Shown piece after piece: positions 34,489-44,562 of a DNA stretch of 64,000 nt. Origin of the DNA: Reddybacter sp041277045 (GTDB lineage: Bacteria > Pseudomonadota > Gammaproteobacteria > Pseudomonadales > Porticoccaceae). Under the pieces are notes generated by a model. That model did not search any database. It worked only from the letters and a program-made list of their open reading frames with translations, and had not been told where the DNA came from. Position numbers and translations under genes: made by a program. The stretch covers positions 1,364,001 to 1,428,000 of the forward strand of contig JBGFSY010000001.1 of assembly GCA_041277045.1 (NCBI GenBank), given 5' to 3'. Within the stretch, counting starts at the first letter, position 1; every line of letters begins with the position of its first letter.

Positions 34489-35079
34489 TTAATTGATGTA
34501 TTCAAACACCCGCACTACTTTCACCACACCGCCGGTATGGCTGGCTACAGCAGTGGCTCTATCGGCAGTGTCACGAGAAACGATGCCCATCAGATAAACG
34601 ATACCGCTCTCTGTGACGACTTCGATCTCGCCGCTGACGATCTCTTTGTTGGCCAGTAATTTACTTTTTACTTTAGTGGTTAACCAGCTGTCGTTGGTGC
34701 GGGCAAGCAGGGATGAAGAGCCCTGCAGTTTTAGTTCGTTGTAGACCTGACGTACGTCTTTGTAATTACGTGCCGTGTTGCCGGCCAGAGTGCGTAATTC
34801 ACTGGACGCTACTTCGCCAGTGAGTAGTACCACTTTATTGTAGGTGCTGACGTTGATATGCGAATCGGCCAGTTGCTGTGAAGCCTTTTTGATATTGACG
34901 CCGATCATGGTGCCCATTTGCCAGTCGTCGATGTCCGTACCTATCGATGTTTCGCTGGGGTCGGGCTGAATGGGCTCGCTGGTGACGGCATTAATCAAAC
35001 TGGTGCAGGCATTCAGGCTGAGAGCCGCAGTGAGTAACAGGGCCAGGCGGTAGGGGTTTGTTGTTACTGGCTGGGTCAA
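34489..35079 (-). CDS. dolP: BON-domain outer-membrane lipoprotein DolP
   Basis: A 196-residue lipoprotein with signal peptide and lipobox LNAC near residue 25. It has two BON domains: the first covers GTMIGVNIKKASQQL to RNYKDVRQVYNEL, the second SWLTTKVKSKLLANKEIVSG to VVKVVRVFEYI. DolP (YraP) binds anionic phospholipid and helps keep the outer membrane intact. The gene overlaps diaA by 4 nt and belongs to the lpoA-yraN-diaA-dolP cluster found in many gammaproteobacteria. Confidence 0.95.
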   Translation of the reverse strand: MTQPVTTNPYRLALLLTAALSLNACTSLINAVTSEPIQPDPSETSIGTDIDDWQMGTMIGVNIKKASQQLADSHINVSTYNKVVLLTGEVASSELRTLAGNTARNYKDVRQVYNELKLQGSSSLLARTNDSWLTTKVKSKLLANKEIVSGEIEVVTESGIVYLMGIVSRDTADRATAVASHTGGVVKVVRVFEYIN

Positions 35080-35672
35080 GTTTGTTCTCCGAATAGTTGG
35101 TTTTCAATCAGGTCGCAAAGGCAAAATACGCAGAGCTGGTGAATCTCCTGAATGCGGTATTGGTCATCAATGGCGACGTGGAGTTCAATGTCATTGTCAT
35201 CGAGCAGGTGGGACAGGGCGTGGTCGCCAGTGGCGGTAAAGGCGATGACGTGCAGGCCGCGAGCTTTTGCGGCTTCGATAGCACCGAGCAGATTAAAACC
35301 GGCATGCCCGGCACTGAAAATAACCAGTACATCGCCCTCAGTGCCCAGAGCACTAATCGCTTGCGAGTAGGGGCTGGCCTGTGCCGAGATATCATTGAGA
35401 TCAGCGGGGGCCGCTTCCCCTTGCAGGGTTAGCGCGGCAAAGCCGGGGCGCTGCATTTTATAACCGTGGGTCAGGCAGCGACTCAGTGTGGCGGCGCTGG
35501 CGTTGCACAGGCCCTCGCCACAGGTGAGTACTTTGCTGCCCTGCAGAAGTTGTGCGACGAGTCGTTCTGCTGCTGCAGCCAGGGGGCCTGCCAGTTCTTC
35601 GCCGACGGACATTTTTGCTTCAATACTGCGGTGAAAAAGTTCAATCACCTGTTGCTTGGGGTCTGAATTCAT
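35076..35672 (-). CDS. diaA: SIS-domain protein DiaA (DnaA initiator-associating)
   Basis: A 198-residue SIS-domain protein. Typical segments: ASAATLSRCLTHGYKMQRPGF, DLNDISAQASPYSQAISALG and LVIFSAGHAGFNLLGAIEAA. DiaA tetramers bind DnaA and promote its assembly at oriC; the related GmhA isomerises sedoheptulose-7-phosphate. The position between yraN and dolP supports DiaA. It ends 4 nt inside dolP. The usual SxSG loop reads SAGH. Confidence 0.9.
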   Translation of the reverse strand: MNSDPKQQVIELFHRSIEAKMSVGEELAGPLAAAAERLVAQLLQGSKVLTCGEGLCNASAATLSRCLTHGYKMQRPGFAALTLQGEAAPADLNDISAQASPYSQAISALGTEGDVLVIFSAGHAGFNLLGAIEAAKARGLHVIAFTATGDHALSHLLDDNDIELHVAIDDQYRIQEIHQLCVFCLCDLIENQLFGEQT

Positions 35673-35714
35673 AGCTCGGATACTGTCAGGGGTACGGTGT
35701 TAATGACGCATGTA

Positions 35715-36143
35715 CTAGGCTTCGGGGCGAAAAGCATCGGCAATCCAGTCAATCGTGCTGTTGTCCTGTGTGTCGCTTTTACCCCTTGAATGTGTATCGA
35801 CGGCGTTCATACAAATGGCGTCGAAGCGGCAGGGCTGGGCATCGGTGAGGCCGGTTTTTAGCAGGTAGTGCTGGGCGGCGCTAATCAGTCGCGCCTGTTT
35901 GCGAGCATCAATACTTTGCGCGGCACCGCCAAATCCGGGGTTGCTGCGCAAGCGTACCTCAACAAACACCAGTGTGTCCCCGTCGCGGGCAATAATGTCA
36001 ATTTCACCGCGCTGGGTACGATAGTTGCGTTCGACAATTTTTAGGCTCTGCTGTGTGAGGTAGTGGCAGGCGAGCTCTTCGGCACTGGCGCCGCTATTGG
36101 CTTTGTCAGTATGATGTTTTGAGCGGAAGGGAAGCCTGACCAT
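35715..36143 (-). CDS. yraN: YraN / UPF0102 family endonuclease-like protein
   Basis: The 142-residue product from ATG 36143 is of normal size. The nuclease-like core reads RNYRTQRGEIDIIARDGDTL and VFVEVRLR, the E-x-D and E-V-(K/R) residues of the PD-(D/E)XK fold. ELACHYLTQQSLKIVERNYR matches the N-terminal helix. Its start lies 11 bp after the lpoA stop, with an AAAGG site. A longer frame overlapping lpoA is rejected because the extra residues are not conserved. Function is unknown. Confidence 0.93.
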   Translation of the reverse strand: MVRLPFRSKHHTDKANSGASAEELACHYLTQQSLKIVERNYRTQRGEIDIIARDGDTLVFVEVRLRSNPGFGGAAQSIDARKQARLISAAQHYLLKTGLTDAQPCRFDAICMNAVDTHSRGKSDTQDNSTIDWIADAFRPEA

Positions 36144-36154
36144 TTGCTCTGCCT

Positions 36155-38005
36155 TTATTCGGCTTTTAGTTCGGGGGCCAGGCGCACTTTGCCACGGTGA
36201 AATTCCGCCCAGGGATAGCTGTGTTGAATACGGTCGTTGGCACCGAGGGTGAGCGTACCGGTGTGACCAAAAAACGGGGTTTGCGGATAGGCGCGCATCA
36301 TGTCGGCCCATTGGTGCAGCTGGTAGGCATCGACCCCGAGGGCAAAAAGGTTGCGATAGGTCGATTTCAAAGTGGCCGTGGGCTTGAGTTTGTCCGACAC
36401 GGTGCCGGGTATAGTCCAGGGCATGGCGCTAAAGCGAATGCCTTCCAGGTCGCGGTTGCGTCCGGGATTTTCGGTGCCGGTATAAATATGGGAAGTGGCG
36501 TAGGTGGGCAGGTCTGCGGCGTAATAAAAATCCAGGGTTGGCTTGATCTGTCGACCCTGATCCGGATAGGCGATGATGAAAATCATGTCGATATCTTGCC
36601 GCCTTTGCTCCGTCATGTCGACGCTTTTACCCAGAGTGCGGCGCAGTTTATTGCTGCGTTGTTTACTTTGGTCGAGCAACAGAGCGGGCCGAATGATCGG
36701 CGAAAAGTCAGTCTGTTTGAGGCTGTAGGGCTCTGCGGTAATTAAGCGGCCGCCGAGCGCTGTCCAGTATTTGTGAAAGGCCTCCCGCGCTGTGGTGGCC
36801 CACTTGGTGTCGGGGGTGATAAGCAGGGCCGAGCGATGCCCTTCAAGCCAGGCGCGTTGGGCAATTTGGCGAGCTTCGTCATCAACGGAGAGGCCGAATT
36901 GCAGTAGCTTTTCGTGGGGCGGCGTGAGGGCCTGGTCGCTATCGTTCAAATAATTGAGGCCGATAAGCGGTGTCGATAATGCGGGCAGAGCGGCCAGTGT
37001 CGCCAGGTTTTCTTTGCGCAGTGGGCCGATAATAATTTCAGCACCGCCAGCGACGGCCTGCTGATAAAGGCTGGTGATTTCAGTGCTGTTGGTGTCGTAA
37101 ATGTGCAGCGGTGCGGTGATACCTTCGTTTTCAAGAATGTCGTAATAGGCGCTGAGGAAACCTTCGCGGATCGTTTTTCCGGCGCGGGCATATTTGCCAC
37201 TTAACGGCAGTAGCAGAGCCAGTTGGCCAGGTATGGCATTGGCGACGGCTTCAATTTGACTCTGGCTGGATGGTGGAAAGAGAGCTGCCGGATGGCCGGG
37301 CCAGCGACTGTGCCACAGCTTTAATTGCTCGGCCCACCGGCGTAGATCGCCCTGGTACTGACGACCCAGCAGGGCGAGGTTATACCAGCCCTTCAATGTA
37401 CGGTTGGTGGCGGCTGTTTCGAGTGTGCTCAGTGTTGTGTCGGGGGTGTCGATCAGCAGTTGCCAAATTTTCTCATGGGTCTCGGTAATATCCGCGGGCA
37501 GGGCTTGAAGGTGAGAGAGGGCGATGTACTCGTGGGTGGCACTTTCATCTTCACCGAGCAGGGAAAATAAATCGGCACGCTTACTGCGCCAGGCTGTTTT
37601 TTGTTCGAGAGGTATGTCGTTGAACAGGGATTCCAGTTCGGGGTTGGTGAGTAGATCCCGGGCTGCGAAATACTCACCCTGTTCGAGTAGCACATCACTG
37701 TAGAGGACGGAGTAATCAAGCAGTTGCTGTCCGGATAGCTGGCTGGACTCGATTTTCTCAAGTACATCTTTGACGGCGGCTTTGTTGTTGAGTTGGGTGT
37801 AGAGCTTTGCAGCTTCAATCAATAGTGCTTCGCGCAGCGGTGAGACACTGTTTTGGGCTTGGCTGATGCTCGCATTAGCCCGCTGTAACAGGCGCTCTTG
37901 CTCTGTTGGTACCGGCGGGGGCGGTGCTGTTGGCACATCGGCGCAGGCCGAAATCAGCAGCGTGATCAGCAATAAAATAGCTTGCAGGCGGAAACTGAGG
38001 AGCAT
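36155..38005 (-). CDS. lpoA: LpoA, lipoprotein activator of penicillin-binding protein 1A
   Basis: A 616-residue outer-membrane lipoprotein, with a signal peptide ending LLISAC. The N-terminal half has TPR-like helices (ALLIEAAKLYTQLNNKAAVK). The C-terminal half is a periplasmic-binding-like fold (LALLLPLSGKYARAGKTIRE, IIIGPLRKENLATLAALP). LpoA reaches through the peptidoglycan to activate PBP1A. It heads the lpoA-yraN-diaA-dolP cluster. The usual divergent neighbour, rsmI, is here 7.2 kb away. Confidence 0.95.
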   Translation of the reverse strand: MLLSFRLQAILLLITLLISACADVPTAPPPPVPTEQERLLQRANASISQAQNSVSPLREALLIEAAKLYTQLNNKAAVKDVLEKIESSQLSGQQLLDYSVLYSDVLLEQGEYFAARDLLTNPELESLFNDIPLEQKTAWRSKRADLFSLLGEDESATHEYIALSHLQALPADITETHEKIWQLLIDTPDTTLSTLETAATNRTLKGWYNLALLGRQYQGDLRRWAEQLKLWHSRWPGHPAALFPPSSQSQIEAVANAIPGQLALLLPLSGKYARAGKTIREGFLSAYYDILENEGITAPLHIYDTNSTEITSLYQQAVAGGAEIIIGPLRKENLATLAALPALSTPLIGLNYLNDSDQALTPPHEKLLQFGLSVDDEARQIAQRAWLEGHRSALLITPDTKWATTAREAFHKYWTALGGRLITAEPYSLKQTDFSPIIRPALLLDQSKQRSNKLRRTLGKSVDMTEQRRQDIDMIFIIAYPDQGRQIKPTLDFYYAADLPTYATSHIYTGTENPGRNRDLEGIRFSAMPWTIPGTVSDKLKPTATLKSTYRNLFALGVDAYQLHQWADMMRAYPQTPFFGHTGTLTLGANDRIQHSYPWAEFHRGKVRLAPELKAE

Positions 38006-38195
38006 TGTTGACTCTATATTTAGTGGCGAGGGGCTTAGCCCCTGTGAATAGACCCTGTGCCGGTAAATTAACAGCGGCTATGGTACAGCGCGAGTTGGGG
38101 ATACTCCAGATAGATAATCGTTGGCTGCTCTGAAAGATGTCTTCTAGTGATGCGGGATTTGTTTATTGATAGTCACTTGAGCGGGGATAATAAGA

Positions 38196-38500
38196 ATGAA
38201 AGGCTTTGCCGAAAAAGTGGCCCGTTTTGCCCGGGCCGTGGAGCAACACGATGGCCGGGCCTTTGCGACCCTGCTTACCCCGGATGACCTTTACCACGAT
38301 GCCATTTATGGGGCGGTCCACAGTCGCGAGGCGATTGAGAAAAAGAGGTCGATGACTGGTATCGGGATGGTGGTCACTGGCTTTGAGATATGCGCGAGCC
38401 GGTGTGCGATGCCGAGCTCTTTAGCCGTTATCACGAAGTCGGCAATGGCACACTGGCCCTCTTGGATTTGTAGGTGCGTGGCGAGCAATTTGAAGGGGTG
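38196..38500 (+). pseudogene. SnoaL/NTF2-like protein remnant
   Basis: The first 48 codons from ATG 38196 (MKGFAEKVARFARAVEQHDG, then LTPDDLYHDAIYGAVHSREA) fit an NTF2-like polyketide-cyclase-type protein. The frame is then lost at an AAAAA run (38338-38342). It continues in another frame as DDWYRDGGHWL, stop, DMREPVCDAELFSRYH, and a second stop follows. Both a frameshift and stops make this a broken gene. It lies just upstream of a monooxygenase gene and may once have worked with it. Confidence 0.7.
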
Positions 38501-38838
38501 GTGAAAGGTATTGCCGACGAACAGCGGGCAAGTACAGCTCTTCCATTCTCTGGACACCGAAGGCTTAACAGTAGGCTATAGAAAATATGCTTATTGGCCT
38601 TGTTTGTGTTGTGGGTTTATTATCCGGGGCTGGCTTGAGTTTGAGGGGCACTTACGGCAGCTCAATTGTCGTACTAAAACCGTCGTAGGTTGGGCGTGAA
38701 AACACCGCCGCAGACCTCCGGTTAGCCTAACATTGGCTTAAAGAATACAGAAGCTTGTGTGTTAAAAGCGCGCAGGATCATACCTAACAATTGTTATATG
38801 CAATTTAACTTAGAACTCAACTACCAGGAGATTTAACC

Positions 38839-40656
38839 ATGAGTGCAGCTAAACCCTATACAACCGATCCGGCCGAGCTTGGCTTTGATCCAGACGTATT
38901 GCGTGAAAAATACAATCACGAGCGTGATAAGCGCGTTCGTAAAGAAGGCTTTGGTCAATATAAAGCCGCAGCTGGAGATTTGGAAGAATACATGGTCGAC
39001 CGCTACGTCGACCCTGGCTTTACCCGTGAGCCCCTGACTGATGAAGTGGAAGTGGCTATCATTGGTGGCGGTTATGGCGGCCTGTTGGCCGGTGCTCGTT
39101 TGCGTGAAATTGGCGTAGAAAGTATTCGCATGATCGACAAGGCCGGTGACTTTGGCGGCACCTGGTACTGGAACCGTTACCCTGGTGCGCAGTGCGATAT
39201 CGAAGCCTATGTCTACATGCCCCTGCTCGATGAGCTGAACTACGTGCCCACTGAGCGCTATGCCCATGCGCCCGAGCTACTCGAGCACAGCCGTAATATT
39301 GCTAAGAAGTACGACCTCTACAAAGATACCGTATTCCAGACCGAAGTCAGCGAGCTGAAGTGGGACGAGAGCATCAGTCGTTGGATTATTCGCACCAATC
39401 GTGGCGATGCCATGAAGGCCAAATACGTTGCCATGGCCAACGGTCCCCTGACACGTCCCAAGTTGCCCGGCATTCCCGGCGTTGAGAAGTTCAAGGGTCA
39501 CACCTTCCACACCAGCCGTTGGGATTATGACTATACCGGCGGCGGCCCCGATGGCGGCATGAGCAAGTTGGCGGGTAAGCGCGTTGGTATTATTGGCACC
39601 GGTGCTACAGCGGTACAGTGCATTCCCCACCTCGGTGAAGATGCAGAATCTCTGTGTGTCTTCCAGCGTACCCCTAGCTCGGTTGATGCACGCTATAACG
39701 CACCGACCAACCCCGAGTGGAAAGCGAAGCTGAAGCCCGGTTGGCATAAAAAGCGTGTTGAAAACTTTAACAACACACTGGGCGGCAGCTATACCGATGA
39801 CGATATGGTCGGCGACGGCTGGACTGACATCTTTCGCAATGTTGGCGGTATTGTTACCGGCGAAGTTGAAGATTTGACCCAAGAGCAAAAAGACGAAGTC
39901 TTTGAGCTGGGTGATTTCAAGAAAATGCAGGAAATTCGCGACCGCACGGCGAGTATTGTTGAGGATCCCGAGACTGCTGAAAAGCTCAAGGCCTACTACC
40001 GCCAGTTCTGCAAACGCCCCGGTTTTCATGACGAATACCTGCAAACCTACAACCGTCCCAATGTGACCCTGGTTGACACCAATGGTCAGGGCGTCGATGA
40101 AATCACCGAGACTGGTGTGATTGTCGATGGTGTTGAATACGAGCTGGACTGCTTGATTTTCTCCACTGGCTTTGAAACCGGTTCTAGCTACACCAAGCAG
40201 TCGGGTTACGACTTGATTGGTCGCAACAATGTTTCACTGGCCGAGAAGTGGGCCAATGGCTTGGCAACTTACCACGGCTTGCAGACGCACAGCTTCCCCA
40301 ACTGCTTCATTCTTGGCTTTACCCAAACCGGTGTTACCCCCAATGCCACTCACATGCTTGATGAGCAGGCCAGTCAAATGGCCTTCATCCTCAAGCAGGC
40401 GCGGGCACAAAATGCTGAAACCGTTGAGGTGACTCAGGCGGCGGAAGATGAGTGGTGTGCCATTTGTGACAGCTACGGCGATAAAACCGAGAAAATGATG
40501 GCTCAGTGCACTCCGGGTTACTACAACAACGAAGGGGGTGGCGCCAACAAGAATGGCTTTATTTCAGGTCAGTACGGCGGTGGTGCTGTGCAATTTTTCA
40601 AGATTCTTGAAGAGTGGCGTGAAGAAGGCAATATGCCGGGTGTTGAAGTAAAGTAA
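38839..40656 (+). CDS. Baeyer-Villiger monooxygenase (cyclic-ketone type), copy 1
   Basis: A 605-residue class B flavin monooxygenase. The FAD motif is GGGYGGLLAGARL (from residue 73) with FGGTWYWNRYPGAQCDIEAY downstream. The fingerprint FxGxxxHxxxW is FKGHTFHTSRWDYDY, and the NADPH site is GIIGTGATAVQCIP. The about 70-residue N-terminal extension (GFDPDVLREKYNHERDKRVR) is typical of the large steroid/ketone monooxygenases. It converts ketones to esters or lactones with NADPH and O2. ATG 38839 follows AGGAGAT. It is a close paralogue of the gene at 41126, but different from the pair at 20-23 kb. Confidence 0.95.
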   Translation: MSAAKPYTTDPAELGFDPDVLREKYNHERDKRVRKEGFGQYKAAAGDLEEYMVDRYVDPGFTREPLTDEVEVAIIGGGYGGLLAGARLREIGVESIRMIDKAGDFGGTWYWNRYPGAQCDIEAYVYMPLLDELNYVPTERYAHAPELLEHSRNIAKKYDLYKDTVFQTEVSELKWDESISRWIIRTNRGDAMKAKYVAMANGPLTRPKLPGIPGVEKFKGHTFHTSRWDYDYTGGGPDGGMSKLAGKRVGIIGTGATAVQCIPHLGEDAESLCVFQRTPSSVDARYNAPTNPEWKAKLKPGWHKKRVENFNNTLGGSYTDDDMVGDGWTDIFRNVGGIVTGEVEDLTQEQKDEVFELGDFKKMQEIRDRTASIVEDPETAEKLKAYYRQFCKRPGFHDEYLQTYNRPNVTLVDTNGQGVDEITETGVIVDGVEYELDCLIFSTGFETGSSYTKQSGYDLIGRNNVSLAEKWANGLATYHGLQTHSFPNCFILGFTQTGVTPNATHMLDEQASQMAFILKQARAQNAETVEVTQAAEDEWCAICDSYGDKTEKMMAQCTPGYYNNEGGGANKNGFISGQYGGGAVQFFKILEEWREEGNMPGVEVK

Positions 40657-41125
40657 AAACACCTTTGTAGTCTATTTATTTAGACAGCTTGGCCGCTAAG
40701 GCCTTGTTCAAAGCTTCGACCCCATGCGCACGTCATGGGTGTCGAGGGTTTGAAAAACGGTTTCAAGCTTAGCGCGCTAAGTCTTATATGATTAAATTAT
40801 AAAAATTAAGCACGACTTGAAATTAGGCTGTGGCATAACAGCGGCAATGGATGCCATTACTCTACTATGCGTATCCCCGATCTCCCCGCCCTGCTTACCA
40901 TCAGTAAGCTCAGTCGTAAAAAACCATGAGATTTTTTTACCCTACCCTTGCGCTAACTAGCGGGAAAATTCAGAATCAAGGGTATAAGTGATTCTCAATG
41001 AGGCTTTTGCGCGGAAGCTAATTGCATTGCTAGGCACCCATAGGCGGTGCTTTTAGGCGAGGAAAAATGGCTCTCGTGCAAAGGTCTCATAAAAATTTAT
41101 ACACTTTGGATAGGAGATAATTACC
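40657..41125. other. 469-bp gap between the two monooxygenase genes
   Basis: No gene is seen. It holds one imperfect hairpin around 40715-40753 (TCGACCCCATG pairing with CATGGGTGTCGA, one bulge). This has no following T run, so it is not a classical terminator. The second gene probably has its own promoter here. Confidence 0.4.
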
Positions 41126-43018
41126 ATGAGCGAAACCAAAACAGCGGCGGGCTGCGTACTTGCCGATCAGCGGAAGTTTTCCGACTTTCCCGACACCAGC
41201 CCGGTTGCCGAAAAACTGGCCTCGGGAAAACTCGGTTTTGACCCCGACCAGCTACGTGCCAAATATGCCTTTGAGCGCGACAAGCGTATCCGTCCCGAGG
41301 GCCGTGGCCAGTATCAAGAAATGACCGGTAACCTCGATGTCTTTGTCGATGACCCCTTTGTTAAAGAGGGCTTGGAGCGCGACGCCGTAAAGCGCGATGT
41401 GGAAGTGCTGATTGTCGGCGGCGGCTTTGGTGGTTTGCTCGGTGGCGCTCACCTGCGCGAGGCTGGGGTAAAGGATATTTGTATTATTGAAAAGGGCGGC
41501 GACTTTGGCGGCACCTGGTATTGGAACCGCTACCCTGGTGCTCAATGCGATGTCGAGTCCTATCTCTATCTGCCACTGCTGGAAAAGCTTGGCTATATAC
41601 CAAAAGAAAAATACTCTTTTGGCCCTGAAATCCTCGACCACAGTTTGGCGATTGCCAAAAAGTACAACCTGTACGACGGCGCCTTGCTGCAGACCGGCGT
41701 CACCGATATGAGCTGGGACGAGAGCATTCAGCGCTGGGTCGTTAAAACCGATCGCGGCGATGTTCTCAAGGCGCGCTTTATCTCGCTGGCCACCGGCATT
41801 TTAGCGAAGCCAAAATTACCTAAAATTGCCGGTATCACAGACTTTAAGGGCCACGTTTTCCATACCAGTCGTTGGGATTTCGATTACACCAAGGGTGACA
41901 CCAAGGGCAATTTAACAGGCTTGAAGGACAAGCGTGTGGGCATTATTGGTACCGGCCCCACGGCTCTGCAGTGTATTCCCCATCTGGGTGCGGATTCGCA
42001 AGAACTCTTCGTTTTCCAGCGCACCCCGTCGGCCATCGATGTGCGTGGTAATCATGCCACTAACCCGCGCTGGGTTGAGTCGTTGCAGCCGGGCTGGCAG
42101 GCGCGACGTATGAAAAACTTCAACATCATCACCAACGGCGGCTATCAGGAAGAAGACCTGGTTAACGACGGTTGGACCGACCTGTTCCGCGGACTGGTCG
42201 GTCCGGAGGGTAAGTCTGAAGCACAGAAGAAGATGACGGCGGAAGAGAAAGATGCCATCAAGGAAATCGCCCATTTCCAAAAAATGGAAGAAGTCCGTGC
42301 TCGTGTCGATGCCATCGTGGTCGACAAGGACACCGCTGAAAACCTTAAAGCCTATTATCGCCCCTTCTGTAAGCGCCCCTGTTTTCACGACGACTACCTG
42401 AAAACCTTTAACCGTCCCAGTGTCACCCTGGTGGATACCGACGGTAAGGGCGTTGAAGTCATCACCGAAAAGGGCGTAGTGATTGCCGGTGTCGAATACG
42501 AACTCGACTGCCTGATTGTTGCCACCGGTTTTGAAACGGGCGAGGGCTTTACCTCGGCCTCGGGTTTTGAAATCAATGGCCGCGACGGCAGCAAGCTGAG
42601 TGAAAAGTGGGCCGATGGCCCGGCGACCATGCACGGCATGTTTAGCCACGGCTTTCCCAACTGTTTTTTTATGGGCTTGTTTCAGACCGGTTTAACCGTG
42701 AGTTTGCCCCACACGCTCAATGAACAGGCGGAGCACATCGCCTACGTGATTGGCCAGAGCAAAGAGCGAGGCCTGGATGTTGTCGAGGTCAGCCAGCAAT
42801 ACCAGGACGACTGGGGTACGACCATTAGAAATAAGGCACACAATAATGAGGAGTTTTTCAACACCTGTACCCCCGGTTACTACAACAACGAAGGCAAGGG
42901 TGGGGTCAATGGTCACAACTTCCTCACCAACCAGTACGGTGGTGGGCCGATAGAGTTTTTCGAGATTCTTAAAAAGTGGCGTGAGGAGGGCAATATGCAA
43001 GGTGTAGAAATTAATTAA
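41126..43018 (+). CDS. Baeyer-Villiger monooxygenase (cyclic-ketone type), copy 2
   Basis: A 630-residue paralogue of the gene at 38839. FAD site GGGFGGLLGGAHL, GGTWYWNRYPGAQCDVESY, fingerprint FKGHVFHTSRWDFDYT, NADPH site GIIGTGPTALQCIP, and the shared C-terminus ending FFEILKKWREEGNMQGVEIN. It has 25 more N-terminal residues and a longer insert near residue 360. ATG 41126 follows AGGAGAT and the gene ends at a strong terminator. Together the two enzymes suggest oxidation of two related ketones, for example steps in steroid or terpenoid breakdown. Confidence 0.95.
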   Translation: MSETKTAAGCVLADQRKFSDFPDTSPVAEKLASGKLGFDPDQLRAKYAFERDKRIRPEGRGQYQEMTGNLDVFVDDPFVKEGLERDAVKRDVEVLIVGGGFGGLLGGAHLREAGVKDICIIEKGGDFGGTWYWNRYPGAQCDVESYLYLPLLEKLGYIPKEKYSFGPEILDHSLAIAKKYNLYDGALLQTGVTDMSWDESIQRWVVKTDRGDVLKARFISLATGILAKPKLPKIAGITDFKGHVFHTSRWDFDYTKGDTKGNLTGLKDKRVGIIGTGPTALQCIPHLGADSQELFVFQRTPSAIDVRGNHATNPRWVESLQPGWQARRMKNFNIITNGGYQEEDLVNDGWTDLFRGLVGPEGKSEAQKKMTAEEKDAIKEIAHFQKMEEVRARVDAIVVDKDTAENLKAYYRPFCKRPCFHDDYLKTFNRPSVTLVDTDGKGVEVITEKGVVIAGVEYELDCLIVATGFETGEGFTSASGFEINGRDGSKLSEKWADGPATMHGMFSHGFPNCFFMGLFQTGLTVSLPHTLNEQAEHIAYVIGQSKERGLDVVEVSQQYQDDWGTTIRNKAHNNEEFFNTCTPGYYNNEGKGGVNGHNFLTNQYGGGPIEFFEILKKWREEGNMQGVEIN

Positions 43019-43030
43019 GCCTTTTCCAAA

Positions 43031-43056
43031 GGGCGGCTTTCTGGCCGCCCTTTTTT
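43031..43056 (+). terminator. Rho-independent terminator after monooxygenase copy 2
   Basis: A 7-bp GC stem GGGCGGC/GCCGCCC with a 6-nt loop is followed by TTTTTT, 12 bp after the stop codon. Confidence 0.9.
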
Positions 43057-43334
43057 ATGAACACCGCGTTATCTCACCTGTTATTTCAATTCAGAATTAA
43101 ACCGGGCTTTCCAATCTTTCACCCGTTCCTGAAGGGGTACGCCTAAAGCTGAATAGCAGCGCAATTAATAAAGGCTTGTCTGTATGCGGATGGGTATTTA
43201 TTCTCCTTGTGTCGATAATCGAATTTCCCCAACAGTTACTTGGTCTTCATTAGGTGAATTTTGATACGACAACTTGGCCTGTACCCCTGCATCGTTATTG
43301 CGAGTAGGACGATTATAATTATAAGGAGCTTTAA

Positions 43335-44465
43335 ATGATCACCACCTTAGATGACTATCCCGTGCATCAAACTTCTCAGCCCATAGCCATTCCCGCCACC
43401 AGCGATCTCAACGCCTACGATCGTTTTTGGTTTAACGGCTTTGTCGGTGATGGATCGCTGTATTTTAGTATCGCGATGGGCTTTTATCCGAACCGTCATG
43501 TTATTGACGGCGGTATGAGTGTTGTCGTCGATGGGCATCAGCATTCGCTTCATCTTAGCGGCGAAGCCCCGATAGATCGCACAAAAACCGAACTTGGCCC
43601 TCTGCGCATCGAAACGGTTATCCCCATGCGGCGTCATCGTGTCATTGTCAATGAACCTGATCGTGGCTTTGAAGCGGATCTTACTTTTGAAGCGGGGACG
43701 GGTGCTCACGAGGAAACCCGTCAGATTCATAACGATGGTGTGCAGAAATCGATGGATCTTACGCGTCTGTCGCAGTTCGGCACCTGGAGTGGCTGGATTA
43801 GAATCAAAGGCAAGCACATCGAAATTGACCCTCGCGTCACTAATGGTACGCGTGACCGATCGTGGGGAATACGTCCCTGTGGCGAGAAGAGTGCGCGACC
43901 CAATATGTGGTCGTCACAAATTTATTTTGTTTGGTCGCAGACTTTCTGGGATGACTTTGTTCTGCACGGTATGTTTTTTGCCGACAAGAAAGGTGATTTA
44001 ACGATGCGCTCTGGTGCCGTCATTCCACGTGTTCCCAAAGGTGATGAGCCTGTGTTCGCACGGGATACGGGTGAAACTGATGCGACACCTTACGAATATG
44101 AAATGAACTACATTCCAGGTACGCGGCGCGTGAAAGACGCACGTATACAGTACAAAAGAGAGAATGGCGAAATATTAGTGGTGGAATACGAGCCAATTAT
44201 TTCATTCCAGATGGCCGGCCTGGGCTATTTTCACCCAGAGTGGGCGCACGGGTGCTGGAAGGGTGGTTACGCTATTGAAGATGAAACCTGGAAGTGCGAC
44301 GAGCTAGATATTACTCAGCCCCACCTTTTTCACGTACAGCAAGTCTGTAAAGTGACGTTGAATGGCAAGCAGACTTCATGCGGTATTCTGGAGAATATTC
44401 CCTATGGACCCCATGAACCCAGTGGCTTTAAGGAGCTGGGTGATCTCTACCAGGAAAAACCCTGA
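43335..44465 (+). CDS. Hypothetical protein, lipocalin/CrtC-like beta-rich fold suspected
   Basis: A 376-residue protein from ATG 43335 with AAGGAG upstream. It has no signal peptide and is rich in beta-strand segments with Trp (YDRFWFNGFVGDGSLYFSIA, RDRSWGIRP, SSQIYFVWSQTFWDDF). The RDRSWGxR stretch and two-half layout recall the CrtC/AttH lipocalin-type proteins that hydrate or bind lipids and terpenoids. I do not recognise it securely. Its place downstream of two Baeyer-Villiger genes suggests it handles the same hydrophobic compounds. Confidence 0.5.
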   Translation: MITTLDDYPVHQTSQPIAIPATSDLNAYDRFWFNGFVGDGSLYFSIAMGFYPNRHVIDGGMSVVVDGHQHSLHLSGEAPIDRTKTELGPLRIETVIPMRRHRVIVNEPDRGFEADLTFEAGTGAHEETRQIHNDGVQKSMDLTRLSQFGTWSGWIRIKGKHIEIDPRVTNGTRDRSWGIRPCGEKSARPNMWSSQIYFVWSQTFWDDFVLHGMFFADKKGDLTMRSGAVIPRVPKGDEPVFARDTGETDATPYEYEMNYIPGTRRVKDARIQYKRENGEILVVEYEPIISFQMAGLGYFHPEWAHGCWKGGYAIEDETWKCDELDITQPHLFHVQQVCKVTLNGKQTSCGILENIPYGPHEPSGFKELGDLYQEKP

Positions 44466-44562
44466 TTCAAAAAAGCACCGCCATTCAATCATGGAGCTTT
44501 GCCTCACCAGTATCGAAGAGGTAAGACTCCATGGTTATTTCCTTTAATAAAAAATGCTTTCT

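Noticed and set aside
35715..36311. Longer YraN reading frame of 198 codons
   Set aside because: The extra 56 residues overlap lpoA and are not conserved; ATG 36143 has a good ribosome site.
39277..40044. 255-codon minus-strand frame inside the monooxygenase gene at 38839
   Set aside because: Antisense shadow of a strongly supported gene, without start signals.
41912..42649. 245-codon minus-strand frame inside the monooxygenase gene at 41126
   Set aside because: Same reasoning; the sense strand encodes a full FAD enzyme.
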